DNA of 64,000 nucleotides from an uncultured Acinetobacter sp. (GCF_947493735.1 NZ_CANLSL010000001.1:1-64000), one strand, 5' to 3'; positions 15,539 to 25,451 are shown, counted from the first letter of the stretch. The notes: a model not told the origin generated them from the letters alone. Numbers and translations: made by a program.

Positions 15539-17020
15539 TTAGAAAGTCGATAGCCCAGACCACTCCATAAAACGATATAACCAATATTTCAGCCACGATT
15601 CATCTTTGTATTCATCATAGTCCACACTCATCACCTGACCATTTTGATTGTTCCAAGCTTGATCAAAATACTGCTGTGCAGAGGCAATCGCAGGATAGCT
15701 CGCTTGTCCTGTGACTGCGACATTGGTTTCTAGATTATAATTTTTGAGATTTCGAGCGGTGTAGTTGGCAGAACCGAGGATGATTTGTTTTTGTTGATAC
15801 TGTTCTAACTGATCCAGTTTGGTAATGACTAATAGCTTGCTGTGACATTGCTCACCTTGTGTATTGCACCAACGTACAGCCACGTCATTTTTATGGAGCT
15901 CCCACGCCACTTGGCGATTTGGAATACCATTTTTTTGCATACCAAACGCATCTTTATTCGGATCAAGCAGGACGTTGACCTGAACACCACGTTGCTTAGC
16001 TGCAATCAAAGCTTTGACGATGTGGCGCTCGGAGAGATAGAACATCATCAAATCGAGTTGCTCACCCGCAACCGTGGCATTGATGGCTTGGAGCACATGA
16101 TCATAAATCTGTTCTTCGGTGAGTAGTTGTACTTGAGGCGCATCGCTACTCGCTTGATTCTCACCAATGATCAATGCAGGGACATCGCCCTGCGACATCT
16201 TGGCAACCGTGGCTTCAGTTGCTAACACCTCAGAAGCGATCTTACCGTGAACAATCATGGCAACATTGCTATGCGATGAGCTGGCATCATGCGGATTTGC
16301 AGATGAAATTAAAGTTTTCCAACCATTTAAGGTATCGACCACCATGGTTTTACGATGATTGGCTTTGAAATTGGCAAGTGCAAGATAGCTACGCAAAGTG
16401 ATTTTCTGATCACCAAATGGATTTGGCAACCAACCCGTTTCGGTATTATTCCCAAGGCTTTGACAGCACATATACCACAGTCCTGACCACGCAGGATTCG
16501 AGGCACGTAATGGACGAAGATCGGTAACCACCACTTGAATTCCAGCATTTTCAAGCTGATGCAAATGCTCTGGACGCACGCCACCGTAGACCGTATTGAT
16601 CGGATCGGTGATCATGACAATCTGTATGCGTGGGTTGAGTTTCTTTTTCTCAATCAGTGCTTTAGTCAACTGTGCTGTGAGCGGACGATGTTGCATCTTC
16701 GACTCACCAAGCTCAGCATTAAATAAGAACATATCGAGTACGATGGTCGTCTGCGCTTGATCAATCAAGGTCAACATCGCATCGAATATTTGCTGTTCAC
16801 TTTGATGCTGTCCATTTGCATCGACGAAGGTACGATCTGCCAAAAATTCCACTTCACTAGCACGCACCTGCCCTGCATAGTCAAGACCTTCGGGAATCGA
16901 CTTATAGGTTTGGAAAATTGCTGATGCAACATACGTGATCAGCAAAATCAATGCAATGACCATCATATAGCGTTTAACCGACCAGTTTAATTTTTTATGA
17001 ATTCGTTGAAATACTCGCAT
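15539..17020 (-). CDS. Phospholipase D-family membrane protein
   Basis: Protein of 493 residues with one N-terminal membrane helix (about 18-40, YMMVIALILLITYVASAIF) and two PLD half-domains. The first HKD motif is complete: HRKTMVVD at about 222-229, followed by ISSANPHD. The second reads HSKLLVIT at about 393-400, where threonine replaces the usual aspartate, followed by LGSANYTARNLKNYNLE. It is cardiolipin-synthase-like in layout but may be a nuclease or phosphodiesterase. I start at the ATG at 17020; a GTG nine bases upstream is possible. Confidence 0.7.
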   Translation of the reverse strand: MRVFQRIHKKLNWSVKRYMMVIALILLITYVASAIFQTYKSIPEGLDYAGQVRASEVEFLADRTFVDANGQHQSEQQIFDAMLTLIDQAQTTIVLDMFLFNAELGESKMQHRPLTAQLTKALIEKKKLNPRIQIVMITDPINTVYGGVRPEHLHQLENAGIQVVVTDLRPLRASNPAWSGLWYMCCQSLGNNTETGWLPNPFGDQKITLRSYLALANFKANHRKTMVVDTLNGWKTLISSANPHDASSSHSNVAMIVHGKIASEVLATEATVAKMSQGDVPALIIGENQASSDAPQVQLLTEEQIYDHVLQAINATVAGEQLDLMMFYLSERHIVKALIAAKQRGVQVNVLLDPNKDAFGMQKNGIPNRQVAWELHKNDVAVRWCNTQGEQCHSKLLVITKLDQLEQYQQKQIILGSANYTARNLKNYNLETNVAVTGQASYPAIASAQQYFDQAWNNQNGQVMSVDYDEYKDESWLKYWLYRFMEWSGLSTF

Positions 17021-17212
17021 ACAGCACACTCGATACTTTCGATCAGATTAACAGTGAAATGTTATGAAACTCAAGATGATATTTGCAACTACACTGCGGT
17101 AATTCTTGAAATAAAATGAGCAAGATAATTGAGTCTGTTTACATAAAAAAATCGCCATATCACATGACGATTTTAAATGGCATAAAACTCAAATGATAAA
17201 AATTAGTAGGCT

Positions 17213-17896
17213 TTAAACTTTGCGTGCACCAACGAGCAAGATTCGAATCATAATCACTGTTTGATCAGCGATCGCTTGACGCTCTTCAGGCTGTAGTTCG
17301 ACCAATTTTGCGCCCATATTGAATACCAACTGAGTAATCGCTTTGGCAACGAGATCAGGATAATTGAGCGTATTATCATGATGCTTCTCTAATCGCACGA
17401 TATCTTCTTGCAACTCTTGTTCAAAATCAAGAAGTTGCTGTTGTACCGCCTGACGATAGGATACAGAACCTGTATAACCTTCACGTAGCAATAGTCGCAG
17501 ATTCCCCTCATCGGTATCTAGCTCATGGACAAAAATATCAACCGAGCTTTGCACCACGCTTTTACCTTTTTGTGCTTCGAGCCGTGCTTGTCTGATGATC
17601 TGACGCAAAACCTGACCTGAGCGACCGATCAAGGCAATGGCAAGCTCATCAATATCACGAAAATGTCGATAAAAGCTATTTGGTGCAATACCTGCTTCTC
17701 GTGCGATCTCACGCAAACTCAGCGAAGCAATACTTCGACCCGAACGCAATAAATTCAGCGTTGCATCGAAGAGCTCTTCTTGTGTAATTGACGCCTTACG
17801 TCCCGGACTACGTAGGATAGGCTTCTGAGCATCCAATTCGGAGACAGATTCATGATGTTGTAGTGATGTTGAAATTGGATTCATGTGCTCAAACAT
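17213..17896 (-). CDS. fabR: FabR-like TetR-family regulator
   Basis: TetR-family repressor (about 227 residues) with its HTH at roughly residues 45-85; the stretch ASLSLREIAREAGIAPNSFY followed by RHFRDIDEL is almost the same as E. coli FabR, which represses fabA/fabB and sets the unsaturated to saturated fatty acid ratio. The C-terminal part also follows FabR (VLRQIIRQAR, LRLLLREG). The start is uncertain: ATG at 17896 or 17884, or a TTG at 17929. No desaturase or fab gene is adjacent, so its targets lie elsewhere. Confidence 0.7.
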   Translation of the reverse strand: MFEHMNPISTSLQHHESVSELDAQKPILRSPGRKASITQEELFDATLNLLRSGRSIASLSLREIAREAGIAPNSFYRHFRDIDELAIALIGRSGQVLRQIIRQARLEAQKGKSVVQSSVDIFVHELDTDEGNLRLLLREGYTGSVSYRQAVQQQLLDFEQELQEDIVRLEKHHDNTLNYPDLVAKAITQLVFNMGAKLVELQPEERQAIADQTVIMIRILLVGARKV

Positions 17897-18086
17897 TGCT
17901 CGACCGTCGAAGACATCTAAGCAATTCAATCAATAAAAAAACCTAGTATAACGCTAAGCTTATTTTTTATGAAATATGTCGCAACAACTTGTTAATAAGG
18001 TCGGTTTGATTCATCAGGTTAGATTCATCAAATTTCATGAACCAAAATCGCTTTGCCAATAAAATATGATTCGCTTCAGCGAGAGG

Positions 18087-19241
18087 TTACAAGAAGGATG
18101 ACAATACTGTATTTAAAAACAATCGACCTTGTTCAGTACATTTGAGTTGCTCAATATTTTGATCAAGTAAATGCTTCTGACGTAATTCATCTAAAACTGG
18201 TTGAATCGTTGATAATTCCAATCCTGTCCGATTTTGATAAAAATCACTGGGTACGCCCTCATTCAAACGCAGTGCATTCATCATAAATTCAAAAGGCATG
18301 TCGTCATCGGCGATCACTTTGAATTGCAAATTCGGTGCGGGAATTTGTTCTAAATAATCTTTGGGCATGCGTGTTTTTTGGAAACGATAAATGCCATCAA
18401 GCAAAGTCACTTTGCCATGCGCCCCTGCGCCAATCGCCAAATAATCACCAAATTGCCAATAGTTGAGATTGTGCTGACTCGGTCGTTCTTTTGCCCATGC
18501 CGACACTTCATAATTGACAAAGCCATGCGCACGAAGCAACGCTTCACCTTGAAGCTGAATCTGCTCAAGCACCTCTTCATCAGGCAAAGTCGGCTGTGAA
18601 CGATAAAATACCGTATTCGGCTCAATGGTCAGTTGATACCATGAAATATGTGTCGCACCGCAGTCAATTGCCATCTGCAAATCAGCTAAAGCTTGTGCAA
18701 CCGTCTGCTGTGGTAAGCCGTGCATCAGATCAACATTGATGCGCTGAAAGCCTGCACTCTTAGCATTTTGAATCGCAGATTTGGCATTGTCAGGATTGTG
18801 AATCCGTCCAAGTCGCTTTAAATGTGCCTCATCAAAACTTTGTACGCCGATTGATAGTCGATTAATTCCAGCGTTTAAATAATCTTCAAAAGGATCGTGT
18901 TCTACCGTGCCGGGATTGGCTTCCATGGTGATTTCACAATTTTCTTGGAATAGAATTTGTGATTTTAAAGCATCGAATAAACGCTGATAGGCAGGCGCAG
19001 AAATCAGCGATGGCGTGCCACCACCGATAAAAATACTATGCAATTCACGCCCTTGAATAAATTCTTTTTGCGTCGCAAAATCCTTAATCAGCGCATCAAT
19101 ATATTGCTGTTCCAACTCCTGACTGAGCTGTCCTTCTGCTAATTCATGCGAATTAAAATCACAATACGGACATTTGCGCACACACCACGGCATATGGATA
19201 TATAGCGAGAGCGGAATTTCGGCAATTAGACTTGGATGCAT
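18087..19241 (-). CDS. hemW: Radical SAM heme chaperone HemW
   Basis: HemW-type protein (384 residues), formerly annotated as oxygen-independent coproporphyrinogen oxidase, which binds heme and S-adenosylmethionine. The radical SAM cluster motif C20-x3-C24-x2-C27 (CVRKCPYC) is followed by F rather than the extra cysteine found in HemN, supporting HemW. Other motifs are FIGGGTPSLI, EANPGT, NRLSIGVQSF and VDLMHGLPQQT. The start at 19241 gives the usual N-terminus IPLSLYIHMPWC; the frame is open for 18 more codons upstream. Confidence 0.93.
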   Translation of the reverse strand: MHPSLIAEIPLSLYIHMPWCVRKCPYCDFNSHELAEGQLSQELEQQYIDALIKDFATQKEFIQGRELHSIFIGGGTPSLISAPAYQRLFDALKSQILFQENCEITMEANPGTVEHDPFEDYLNAGINRLSIGVQSFDEAHLKRLGRIHNPDNAKSAIQNAKSAGFQRINVDLMHGLPQQTVAQALADLQMAIDCGATHISWYQLTIEPNTVFYRSQPTLPDEEVLEQIQLQGEALLRAHGFVNYEVSAWAKERPSQHNLNYWQFGDYLAIGAGAHGKVTLLDGIYRFQKTRMPKDYLEQIPAPNLQFKVIADDDMPFEFMMNALRLNEGVPSDFYQNRTGLELSTIQPVLDELRQKHLLDQNIEQLKCTEQGRLFLNTVLSSFL

Positions 19242-19410
19242 GCAACACTCAGCAAGATAAAAAATGGTTGAGCTCGAATAAATCAGCTCAAACAAAAGAT
19301 GAGTAGTTTAACACGCCAAGGCAAGATCATTTTATGAATTGAAACGTAGAATCGGCAATCAAATCATGTTTTACTCAATCAAAGATAAAAAAACCAATGA
19401 GAAATAAACT

Positions 19411-19878
19411 ATGCGTGTGACCGAGATGTTGATTCCTTTGTTTTTTGCTGCAGGCGTTGGCTTGGCAATGGCAACCCAAACTGCTGTCAATAGTCAGCTC
19501 CGTCAATATCTCAACAGCCCGATTCAAGCTGCATTTTTTTCCTTCTTAGTGGGGACGATCTGTTTGGCAATCATGATGCTCGTCATGATGTGGAATGGTT
19601 CAGCATTAAAGCCAACATTATCACAACTAAATGAAATTCCAGTTTGGCTTTGGGTTGGCGGATTGCTTGGGGTGTATGCGGTCACAGCCAGTATTTATAC
19701 TGCACCGAAACTCGGTTTTTTAACCTTTACTGGATTGGTGCTGTTTGGTCAGGTGATAATGTCGATGTTGTTAGATCATTTTGGACTCATCGGTGTGGAG
19801 AAAAATCCTGTAAACTGGCAACGTCTTTTGGGTGCGATACTCATCGCCATCGGGATTATCTTTACCTTACAACGCTAG
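19411..19878 (+). CDS. YdcZ/DUF606-family membrane transporter
   Basis: Inner-membrane protein of 155 residues with about five hydrophobic segments. The start with AAGVGLAMATQTAVNSQLRQ and the GGLLGVYAVTASIYTAPKLG segment fit the DUF606/YdcZ family, short relatives of the drug/metabolite transporter superfamily. Substrate unknown. It lies 77 bp before the MATE gene on the same strand and may share its promoter. Confidence 0.75.
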   Translation: MRVTEMLIPLFFAAGVGLAMATQTAVNSQLRQYLNSPIQAAFFSFLVGTICLAIMMLVMMWNGSALKPTLSQLNEIPVWLWVGGLLGVYAVTASIYTAPKLGFLTFTGLVLFGQVIMSMLLDHFGLIGVEKNPVNWQRLLGAILIAIGIIFTLQR

Positions 19879-19955
19879 TTTGATCGAAGAGCTCTCACCG
19901 TTTACACACGCTTAATTCATTTACGATTCACATTTTATTTTCCCACAGAGATTTT

Positions 19956-21311
19956 ATGTCTACGCCATCGCATTTCACTTTTGAATTGAAACAACTGCTA
20001 CATTTGATGATTCCAATTTTAGTCACGCAATTTGCGCAGGCTGGTTTTGGCTTGATCGACACCATTATGGCAGGTCAGCTTTCCGCTGCGGATTTGGCTG
20101 CGGTGGCTGTTGCGGTGGGGATTTGGATGCCTGTGATGTTGTTGTGCAGTGGCATTATGCTCGCCACTTCACCTTTAATTGCAGCAGCACTAGGCGCAAA
20201 GAAAACCGATGAGATTCCAACCATTAGCCATCAAGCTTTGTGGATTGCTTTATTTCTTGGCTTAGTCGGAATGATGGTTTTACACGTCATGCCACAGTTT
20301 TTTCATCTACTGAAAGTCCCTGAGAATCTCCATGCCAAAGCAGGTTTATTTTTGCATACCATTGCTTTTGGCATTCCTGCGATTACGCTCTATACCGTAT
20401 TACGTTGTTATGCCGAAGCTTTAGGGCACCCTCGTGTCGTGACGACAATTAGCCTTTTGGCATTGCCTATACTTGTGCCATTGAACTATGTATTTATGCA
20501 CGGTCTGTTTGGCTTGCCTGCGATGGGTAGTGCAGGTTGTGGTGTGGCGAATGCAATCTTGCAATGGCTCATGCTGATTGTTTTATTTTTCTACATTAAA
20601 CATGCTAAAAGCTTTGCGCATGTGCGATTATTTGAGCGATTTGAAAAGCTTGATCCTGTATGGTTTAAACGCATCGCGCTACTTGGTTTGCCGATCGGTT
20701 TAGCGATTTTCTTTGAAGTCAGTATTTTTAGCACCGCAGCATTGGTGGTTAGTCCACTTGGGGAAATTATCACCGCAGCCCATCAGATCGCCATTTCGAT
20801 CACTTCGCAGTTGTTTATGATTCCATTGTCTTTGGCGTTGGCACTAACTATTCGAGTCGGACAATATTATGGCGCACAAAACTTTGATGCAATGCGTCAA
20901 GTGCAAAAAATGGGCTTTATCGTCGGCACACTCTTTGCCTGTGCGACGATGATTTTATTGTGGTTATGCCGTGCATGGATTATTCAAATTTATAATGACA
21001 ATCCTGACGTGTTCAGCGTGGCGTATGGTTTGGTGATTTATGCGGTGGCATATCAGTTGGTGGATGCGTGGCAAGTCACGGCGGCAGGTTGTTTGCGTGG
21101 TATGCAAGACACCAAAAGCCCAATGTGGATCACGCTATTTGCCTATTGGATTGTGGCATTTCCAATTGGCGTTTACCTCACTCGTTATACCGATTTCTCC
21201 GCTGCCGGGGTTTGGGTTGGCTTAATTATTGGTTTGTTTGTGGCGTGTATTTTGTTGATTTGGCGATTGTTGTATAGCAATACGACACTCAAACAGTTGA
21301 AACACTCTTAA
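19956..21311 (+). CDS. abeM: MATE-family multidrug efflux pump, AbeM-like
   Basis: Twelve-helix inner-membrane antiporter (451 residues). The sequence closely follows Acinetobacter baumannii AbeM as I know it: ELKQLLHLMIPILVTQFAQA at the N-terminus, GFGLIDTIMAGQLSAADLAA, AGCLRGMQDTKSPMWITLFA and IAFP-IG-YL-RYTD-like segments. MATE pumps export cationic drugs, dyes and fluoroquinolones using H+ or Na+. An AGAGAT site precedes the ATG. Substrate range is inferred from AbeM, not seen. Confidence 0.85.
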   Translation: MSTPSHFTFELKQLLHLMIPILVTQFAQAGFGLIDTIMAGQLSAADLAAVAVAVGIWMPVMLLCSGIMLATSPLIAAALGAKKTDEIPTISHQALWIALFLGLVGMMVLHVMPQFFHLLKVPENLHAKAGLFLHTIAFGIPAITLYTVLRCYAEALGHPRVVTTISLLALPILVPLNYVFMHGLFGLPAMGSAGCGVANAILQWLMLIVLFFYIKHAKSFAHVRLFERFEKLDPVWFKRIALLGLPIGLAIFFEVSIFSTAALVVSPLGEIITAAHQIAISITSQLFMIPLSLALALTIRVGQYYGAQNFDAMRQVQKMGFIVGTLFACATMILLWLCRAWIIQIYNDNPDVFSVAYGLVIYAVAYQLVDAWQVTAAGCLRGMQDTKSPMWITLFAYWIVAFPIGVYLTRYTDFSAAGVWVGLIIGLFVACILLIWRLLYSNTTLKQLKHS

Positions 21312-21468
21312 TTAATCATTTTAATCAGCCAGTTGTAACTATTGCTCACATAAGCTCACTTGTAAAATGCACATTTGGAAATTAAAGTCAGAACCTGAGA
21401 TCACAATCTCTTGGCAATTTCAAACACGTTCAATAACACGATAAAACAGCGCACACGGTAAATAGATT

Positions 21469-22770
21469 ATGGCAAACAATAAAGCATCGGCAGGACGACG
21501 TTTTATGAAGCTTGCAGGTATGACAGCAAGTATCGCAGGCAAAGCCGTCACCAGTTCGATTAAAAACATCAATGCAGACGAAGAAAAAAAACTGCAAGCT
21601 CGCTCTGCACTCTATCAAGAGATCGGTGTCAAAATCGCTGAAACCTTGGGTGAGATGAAAGGTGCTGTAATGAAAGTCGGGCAAATCGCCTCACAGTACA
21701 AAGACATCTTCCCTGCCGAAGTACAAACTGCAATCGCCAAACTACAACGTCAAGCGCCTGCAATGCAGTTTGCATTAATTAAAAATCAAGTCGAAAAAGA
21801 GCTGGGCAAGCCACTCACTGAATTATTTCAATCCTTTGATGAAACGCCATTTGCCGCTGCCTCGATCGGTCAAGTGCATAAAGCAACACTTAAAAATGGT
21901 CAAGCCGTCGTCGTCAAAGTGCAATACCCGGGAGTCGACGAAGCCTGCGAAAGTGATCTCAAACAGGTTCGCTTGGCACTACGCCTGATGGGTGTGTTGA
22001 AAATTGACCGTAAGCTACAAGATGAGATTTTCGACGAAATTCGGGAAAGTCTTTACACCGAACTCAACTACGAAATTGAAGCGCAAAATCTGCAGGTCTT
22101 TAAGACTTTCCACGCTGAGCTGGATGACAAAATTATTATTCCCTCAGTTTTTACCGAATATTCTTCACGACGCATTTTGACCTTGAGTCAAGAAGTCGGT
22201 GAAAGTATCGAAACGGCGAGTACATGGGATTTAGAAAAACGTAATGAGCTTGGACGACGACTTTTCCAAGCGATTGGACAAGAGATTTTTTATCTCAAGC
22301 GTTTTCACTGCGATCCACATCCAGGCAATTTTGCCTTTCGTGAAGATGGTAGCGTGATTGTTTATGATTATGGTGGTGTGAAGACTCTAAATAACGAGAT
22401 CGTCAATACCTATAAACATCTGATTAACGCAGCACGTCAACAAAATATCCCTGCGATTGAGAGTGATTTGCGTGTTCTTAATGTGCGCACGGACAAAGGA
22501 CAGATTCCACAACAATTGTATTTAGATTGGTTGGAAGTGCTTATGCGGCCATTAATCACCAATTATGATTTTGCAAAAAATTCATCGCATCATGATGGTG
22601 TGGCATTGGTCAAACAATCGTTGAAATATTGGGATAGCTTTCAACCTTCGCCTGATACTTTGATGGTCAACCGAACGGTTTCAGGGCATTACTGGAATCT
22701 GATCAACCTCAAAGTACATGATAATTTGAATGATTTATTTGAACAGCTCATCCCAAATCAGCACATCTAA
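21469..22770 (+). CDS. ABC1/UbiB-family atypical kinase
   Basis: Protein of 433 residues in the ABC1/ADCK/UbiB group, linked in bacteria to ubiquinone biosynthesis. The family-specific KxGQ motif is MKVGQIAS (about 65-72), the A-rich nucleotide loop is AAASIGQVH (about 126-134), the invariant lysine lies in VVVKVQYPG, and the catalytic and metal-binding segments read HCDPHPGNF and VYDYGG. Unlike E. coli UbiB there is no clear C-terminal pair of membrane helices, so this is a soluble ABC1 relative rather than UbiB itself. Confidence 0.8.
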   Translation: MANNKASAGRRFMKLAGMTASIAGKAVTSSIKNINADEEKKLQARSALYQEIGVKIAETLGEMKGAVMKVGQIASQYKDIFPAEVQTAIAKLQRQAPAMQFALIKNQVEKELGKPLTELFQSFDETPFAAASIGQVHKATLKNGQAVVVKVQYPGVDEACESDLKQVRLALRLMGVLKIDRKLQDEIFDEIRESLYTELNYEIEAQNLQVFKTFHAELDDKIIIPSVFTEYSSRRILTLSQEVGESIETASTWDLEKRNELGRRLFQAIGQEIFYLKRFHCDPHPGNFAFREDGSVIVYDYGGVKTLNNEIVNTYKHLINAARQQNIPAIESDLRVLNVRTDKGQIPQQLYLDWLEVLMRPLITNYDFAKNSSHHDGVALVKQSLKYWDSFQPSPDTLMVNRTVSGHYWNLINLKVHDNLNDLFEQLIPNQHI

Positions 22771-22869
22771 GACGTATTAAGGTTTGGTTCGTTGTGAGTT
22801 TACAGTGTTGCAGGGATGTAATGACAGTTACACCACGCTTTCAAACCCTTACATTGTTATAATATAACA

Positions 22870-23046
22870 TTTGGTGTCGCCTTGTTATTATAAACCCATA
22901 CCCTGATGACATTCCCTAGATGTGATCATGATGTAGCTTTTAAATGTTTTGAGCATTTTTCATGGGATTGAGGCAAAAGTAGCTAGTTTACTCTGCAACT
23001 ATCCTCCTCTGCGAAGTAACTTCCCCCGAGTTACTTCGTTTTTTTT
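22870..23046 (+). ncRNA. Candidate small RNA with its own promoter and terminator
   Basis: Between two convergent genes an extended -10 (TG-T-TATAAT, 22855-22863) faces right, and about 175 nt later a strong Rho-independent terminator ends the region. There is no ORF between them. The -35 is weak, which an extended -10 can offset. The stretch before the terminator is unpaired and pyrimidine-rich (CTATCCTCCTCTGCG), suited to base-pairing with a ribosome binding site. It could instead be only a long 3' UTR of the ABC1 gene. The start at 22870 is estimated. Confidence 0.4.
23012..23046 (+). terminator. Strong Rho-independent terminator
   Basis: Ten-bp perfect stem CGAAGTAACT/AGTTACTTCG (23012-23021 with 23029-23038), loop TCCCCCG, followed by eight T residues. 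It ends the candidate small RNA and shields the convergent Sel1-repeat gene. Confidence 0.92.
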
Positions 23047-23063
23047 GCCTACCACGTCTGTTC

Positions 23064-24560
23064 TTATTCTTCTGTGACTTTCAACGCTTCAGGATGTTTC
23101 GCTTCTTTTGCCATGCTTAAGTATTTCGCTTGGGATTTTTTATTTTTGCGCACACCGTTACCATCTCGATAGGCTTGGTACAACGCATACATGGCATCCG
23201 CATCGCCATTGTCCGCAGAGGTTTTAAGTAACTCAATCGCTTTAGTACTATCCACATCAACACCTAGTCCATCACGATATGCCACAGCAAGCATGTAGTC
23301 CGCTCGAATCTCACCACGAGATTTTGCCAGTTCAAACCACTTTAGACCTTGCTCCGCTTGTCCATGATTCTGCGCATAGATTCCCATACAAATCATGGCT
23401 TTGGTATGACCTTGATCGGCAGCATGTTTGAGCAATGGCAAATGCTGTTCATGCTCTACAGGCAGATTCAACGCCAAAGCAAATGCCGCATCGACATTAC
23501 CTTGCTGTGCTGCACGCTCTATCCACGCCATGCCTTCTTTCGGATTTTTCTCTACACCAATGCCTTGTAGCCAACATTGCCCCAGTGAGAACTGTGCTGC
23601 TGCAAAACCTGACTGCGCTGCTTGCGCAAGCAGTTGCAAGCTCTGCTGTAACATCTGCTTTTTCGATGCCTCATCAGGCAATTGATCAACCTGTTGCAAA
23701 CTGGTCATACCCGCACGATATGCCGCTTCGACATGACCAAACTGCGCCGCTTGGAGCATATATTGCTGTGCTTTTTCTACATCGCCTTTTTTATCTTGAA
23801 GTTCGATCAAGGCACGCACGTAGAATCCAATCGGGTTGTTCGCTTGAATCGCACGTTCTGCGTAGTCTTTGGCTTGTTTTGCATCGCCTGCTTGGAGTAG
23901 TCGAACCGCATATAGCGCACTGGCAAATTGATCTTGCTCGGCATTTTCCTTGAGGTATTGCTTTACTTTGTCCTGATCAAGTTGCTGTGCATCATTGATA
24001 ATCAATAAACTTTTTAAATGCTTTTGTTTTTTATAATTGTCTTTGAGCAATTGAAAGGCTTGCGCCACATCGGTTTTAAGCAGTTGATTGGCATAGGTGA
24101 AAATCGCTTCGGGATTATTCATCGCCACCGCTTTTTTCAAATAATCCAAACCTTTTTCGGTATTAACGCTCACGCCTTTACCCGTTTGGAACATTTCCGC
24201 CAAATGATAAAAGCCAAAAGAGTCTTTACAGACATTGCTCGCATGCTCAAAAAACATAATCGCTTTGGCAGAGTCTTTCGCCACATACTGCCCTGTCAAA
24301 TACCAACGACCAAGCAAAATACTCGCTGCGCCAACGCCTTGATTCGATGATTGCACCAAGAGATTGATGCGATTTTGTGATTCCAGTTTGTTCTGTGCAG
24401 GTGCTTTACGTTCAAAATGCTCCACCAACTGAAAACATGCCACGCCATCACCTTGTTGTGCTTTTTGGCGTAACTGTTGTTCATATGCAGATTGCGATTG
24501 CTGTGCTGTATTTTTAGTCACATTATTATTGTTTTCAATCTGTTGCGTTGGTTTCGTCAT
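23064..24560 (-). CDS. Sel1-like repeat protein
   Basis: Protein of 498 residues built from about ten Sel1/TPR-like helical repeats from residue 38 to the end; typical units read AAQFSLGQCWLQGIGVEKN followed by AMAWIERAAQQG-like helices. The first 35 residues are Q/N-rich and there is no signal peptide or membrane helix, so it is probably cytoplasmic. Sel1 proteins are scaffolds for protein contacts in signalling or envelope control; the partner is not shown by the neighbours. GGAAAG precedes the ATG. Confidence 0.8.
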   Translation of the reverse strand: MTKPTQQIENNNNVTKNTAQQSQSAYEQQLRQKAQQGDGVACFQLVEHFERKAPAQNKLESQNRINLLVQSSNQGVGAASILLGRWYLTGQYVAKDSAKAIMFFEHASNVCKDSFGFYHLAEMFQTGKGVSVNTEKGLDYLKKAVAMNNPEAIFTYANQLLKTDVAQAFQLLKDNYKKQKHLKSLLIINDAQQLDQDKVKQYLKENAEQDQFASALYAVRLLQAGDAKQAKDYAERAIQANNPIGFYVRALIELQDKKGDVEKAQQYMLQAAQFGHVEAAYRAGMTSLQQVDQLPDEASKKQMLQQSLQLLAQAAQSGFAAAQFSLGQCWLQGIGVEKNPKEGMAWIERAAQQGNVDAAFALALNLPVEHEQHLPLLKHAADQGHTKAMICMGIYAQNHGQAEQGLKWFELAKSRGEIRADYMLAVAYRDGLGVDVDSTKAIELLKTSADNGDADAMYALYQAYRDGNGVRKNKKSQAKYLSMAKEAKHPEALKVTEE

Positions 24561-24687
24561 AGTCTTTCCGAGAATTAATCTAAAAATTTGAATTAAAAAA
24601 TGAAGGCTCTATTCTACGAGCCAAGTGCTGATCGCTCAAGTACATCCATGTTCTGAACCTGAGAAATCATTTATTAAACTCAATAAT

Positions 24688-24935
24688 TCGGCATAAGGTG
24701 AGTAGAAATCATTTGATTCGTGAGAACGTCAGTCGCACTGTTCGAGGTCAAGAATAACTTTAGCAAGATAACGTTTTTCAAGGTATTGTATAAATTTCAG
24801 TGTATGACCGAGTTTGCGACTGACAAATGGTTTTGCCTACTTTTCCCGAAAGAAAAGTAGGTCGAACCTGAGCAAAGTCAAAGCATTGCTTTGGCTGTAG
24901 CGTAAGACGCAGTGGTTAATCCCTACATATGCACA
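24688..24935 (+). repeat. Dispersed intergenic repeat, copy B
   Basis: Counterpart of 13257-13545, about 250 bases long, with the same ordered blocks (AACGTCAGTCGCA, TTTTTCAAGGTATTG, ATGACCGAGTTTGCGA, TCCCGAAAG, GGTCGAACCTGA, AGTGGTT). Here the variable middle forms a ten-bp hairpin, CCTACTTTTC/GAAAAGTAGG, around the TCCCGAAAG block. It fills most of the 436-bp gap between the Sel1 gene and crcB; I see no gene in the rest of the gap. Confidence 0.7.
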
Positions 24936-24996
24936 CACGCCACTAGACCTTGCCCCAGATGCTCAGCTTTTCAATTTATAATTTGTCAAACTCAGG

Positions 24997-25374
24997 CTAT
25001 TGAAAAATAAACGCTCTAAAACCGTAATAGCTTAAAGCCAACGCACAAATCCCAACCAGTACACTACTTAAAACATAACTCAAAACCAAACCATAATGCC
25101 CGAGTTTCAGTAGTTGAAAGCTCTCTAAACCAAAACTCGAAAATGTGGTTAAACCGCCTAAAATCCCGACCATCAAGAATAGTCGCCATTCACCTTGTAA
25201 ACTGACAAAACGCTCACTGGTAGCAAAGAATGCTCCTGCGCAGATACAGCCAATGATATTCGCCCACCACGTTGCCCACGGAAAGGTGCCTTGTGCCACA
25301 GGCAGTAATAGGCTCAGCGCATAGCGTCCACTTGCACCGATCGCACCGCCCAATGCCACCCATAAAAACATCAT
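24997..25374 (-). CDS. crcB: Fluoride channel CrcB/Fluc
   Basis: Small four-helix membrane protein (125 residues) that works as a dual-topology dimer to expel fluoride. The signature GILGGLTTFSSFGLES (about 70-85) holds the fluoride-lining phenylalanines, and the N-terminal GGAIGASGRYALS and the WWANIIGCICAG segment with the conserved asparagine are also present. TAGGAAAAG precedes the ATG pair. No fluoride riboswitch is visible in the 77 bp before it, and the SDR gene lies just upstream on the same strand. Confidence 0.93.
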   Translation of the reverse strand: MMFLWVALGGAIGASGRYALSLLLPVAQGTFPWATWWANIIGCICAGAFFATSERFVSLQGEWRLFLMVGILGGLTTFSSFGLESFQLLKLGHYGLVLSYVLSSVLVGICALALSYYGFRAFIFQ

Positions 25375-25451
25375 GCAAACTTTTCCTAAAAAGCTAACCT
25401 AAAAATGACTAATCTCTAAACCAATAACTAAAACTTAACAAATACCCCTGA

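Noticed and set aside
25375..25451. Fluoride riboswitch before crcB
   Set aside because: Only 77 bp lie between the SDR stop and crcB, and I see no fluoride-aptamer motif.
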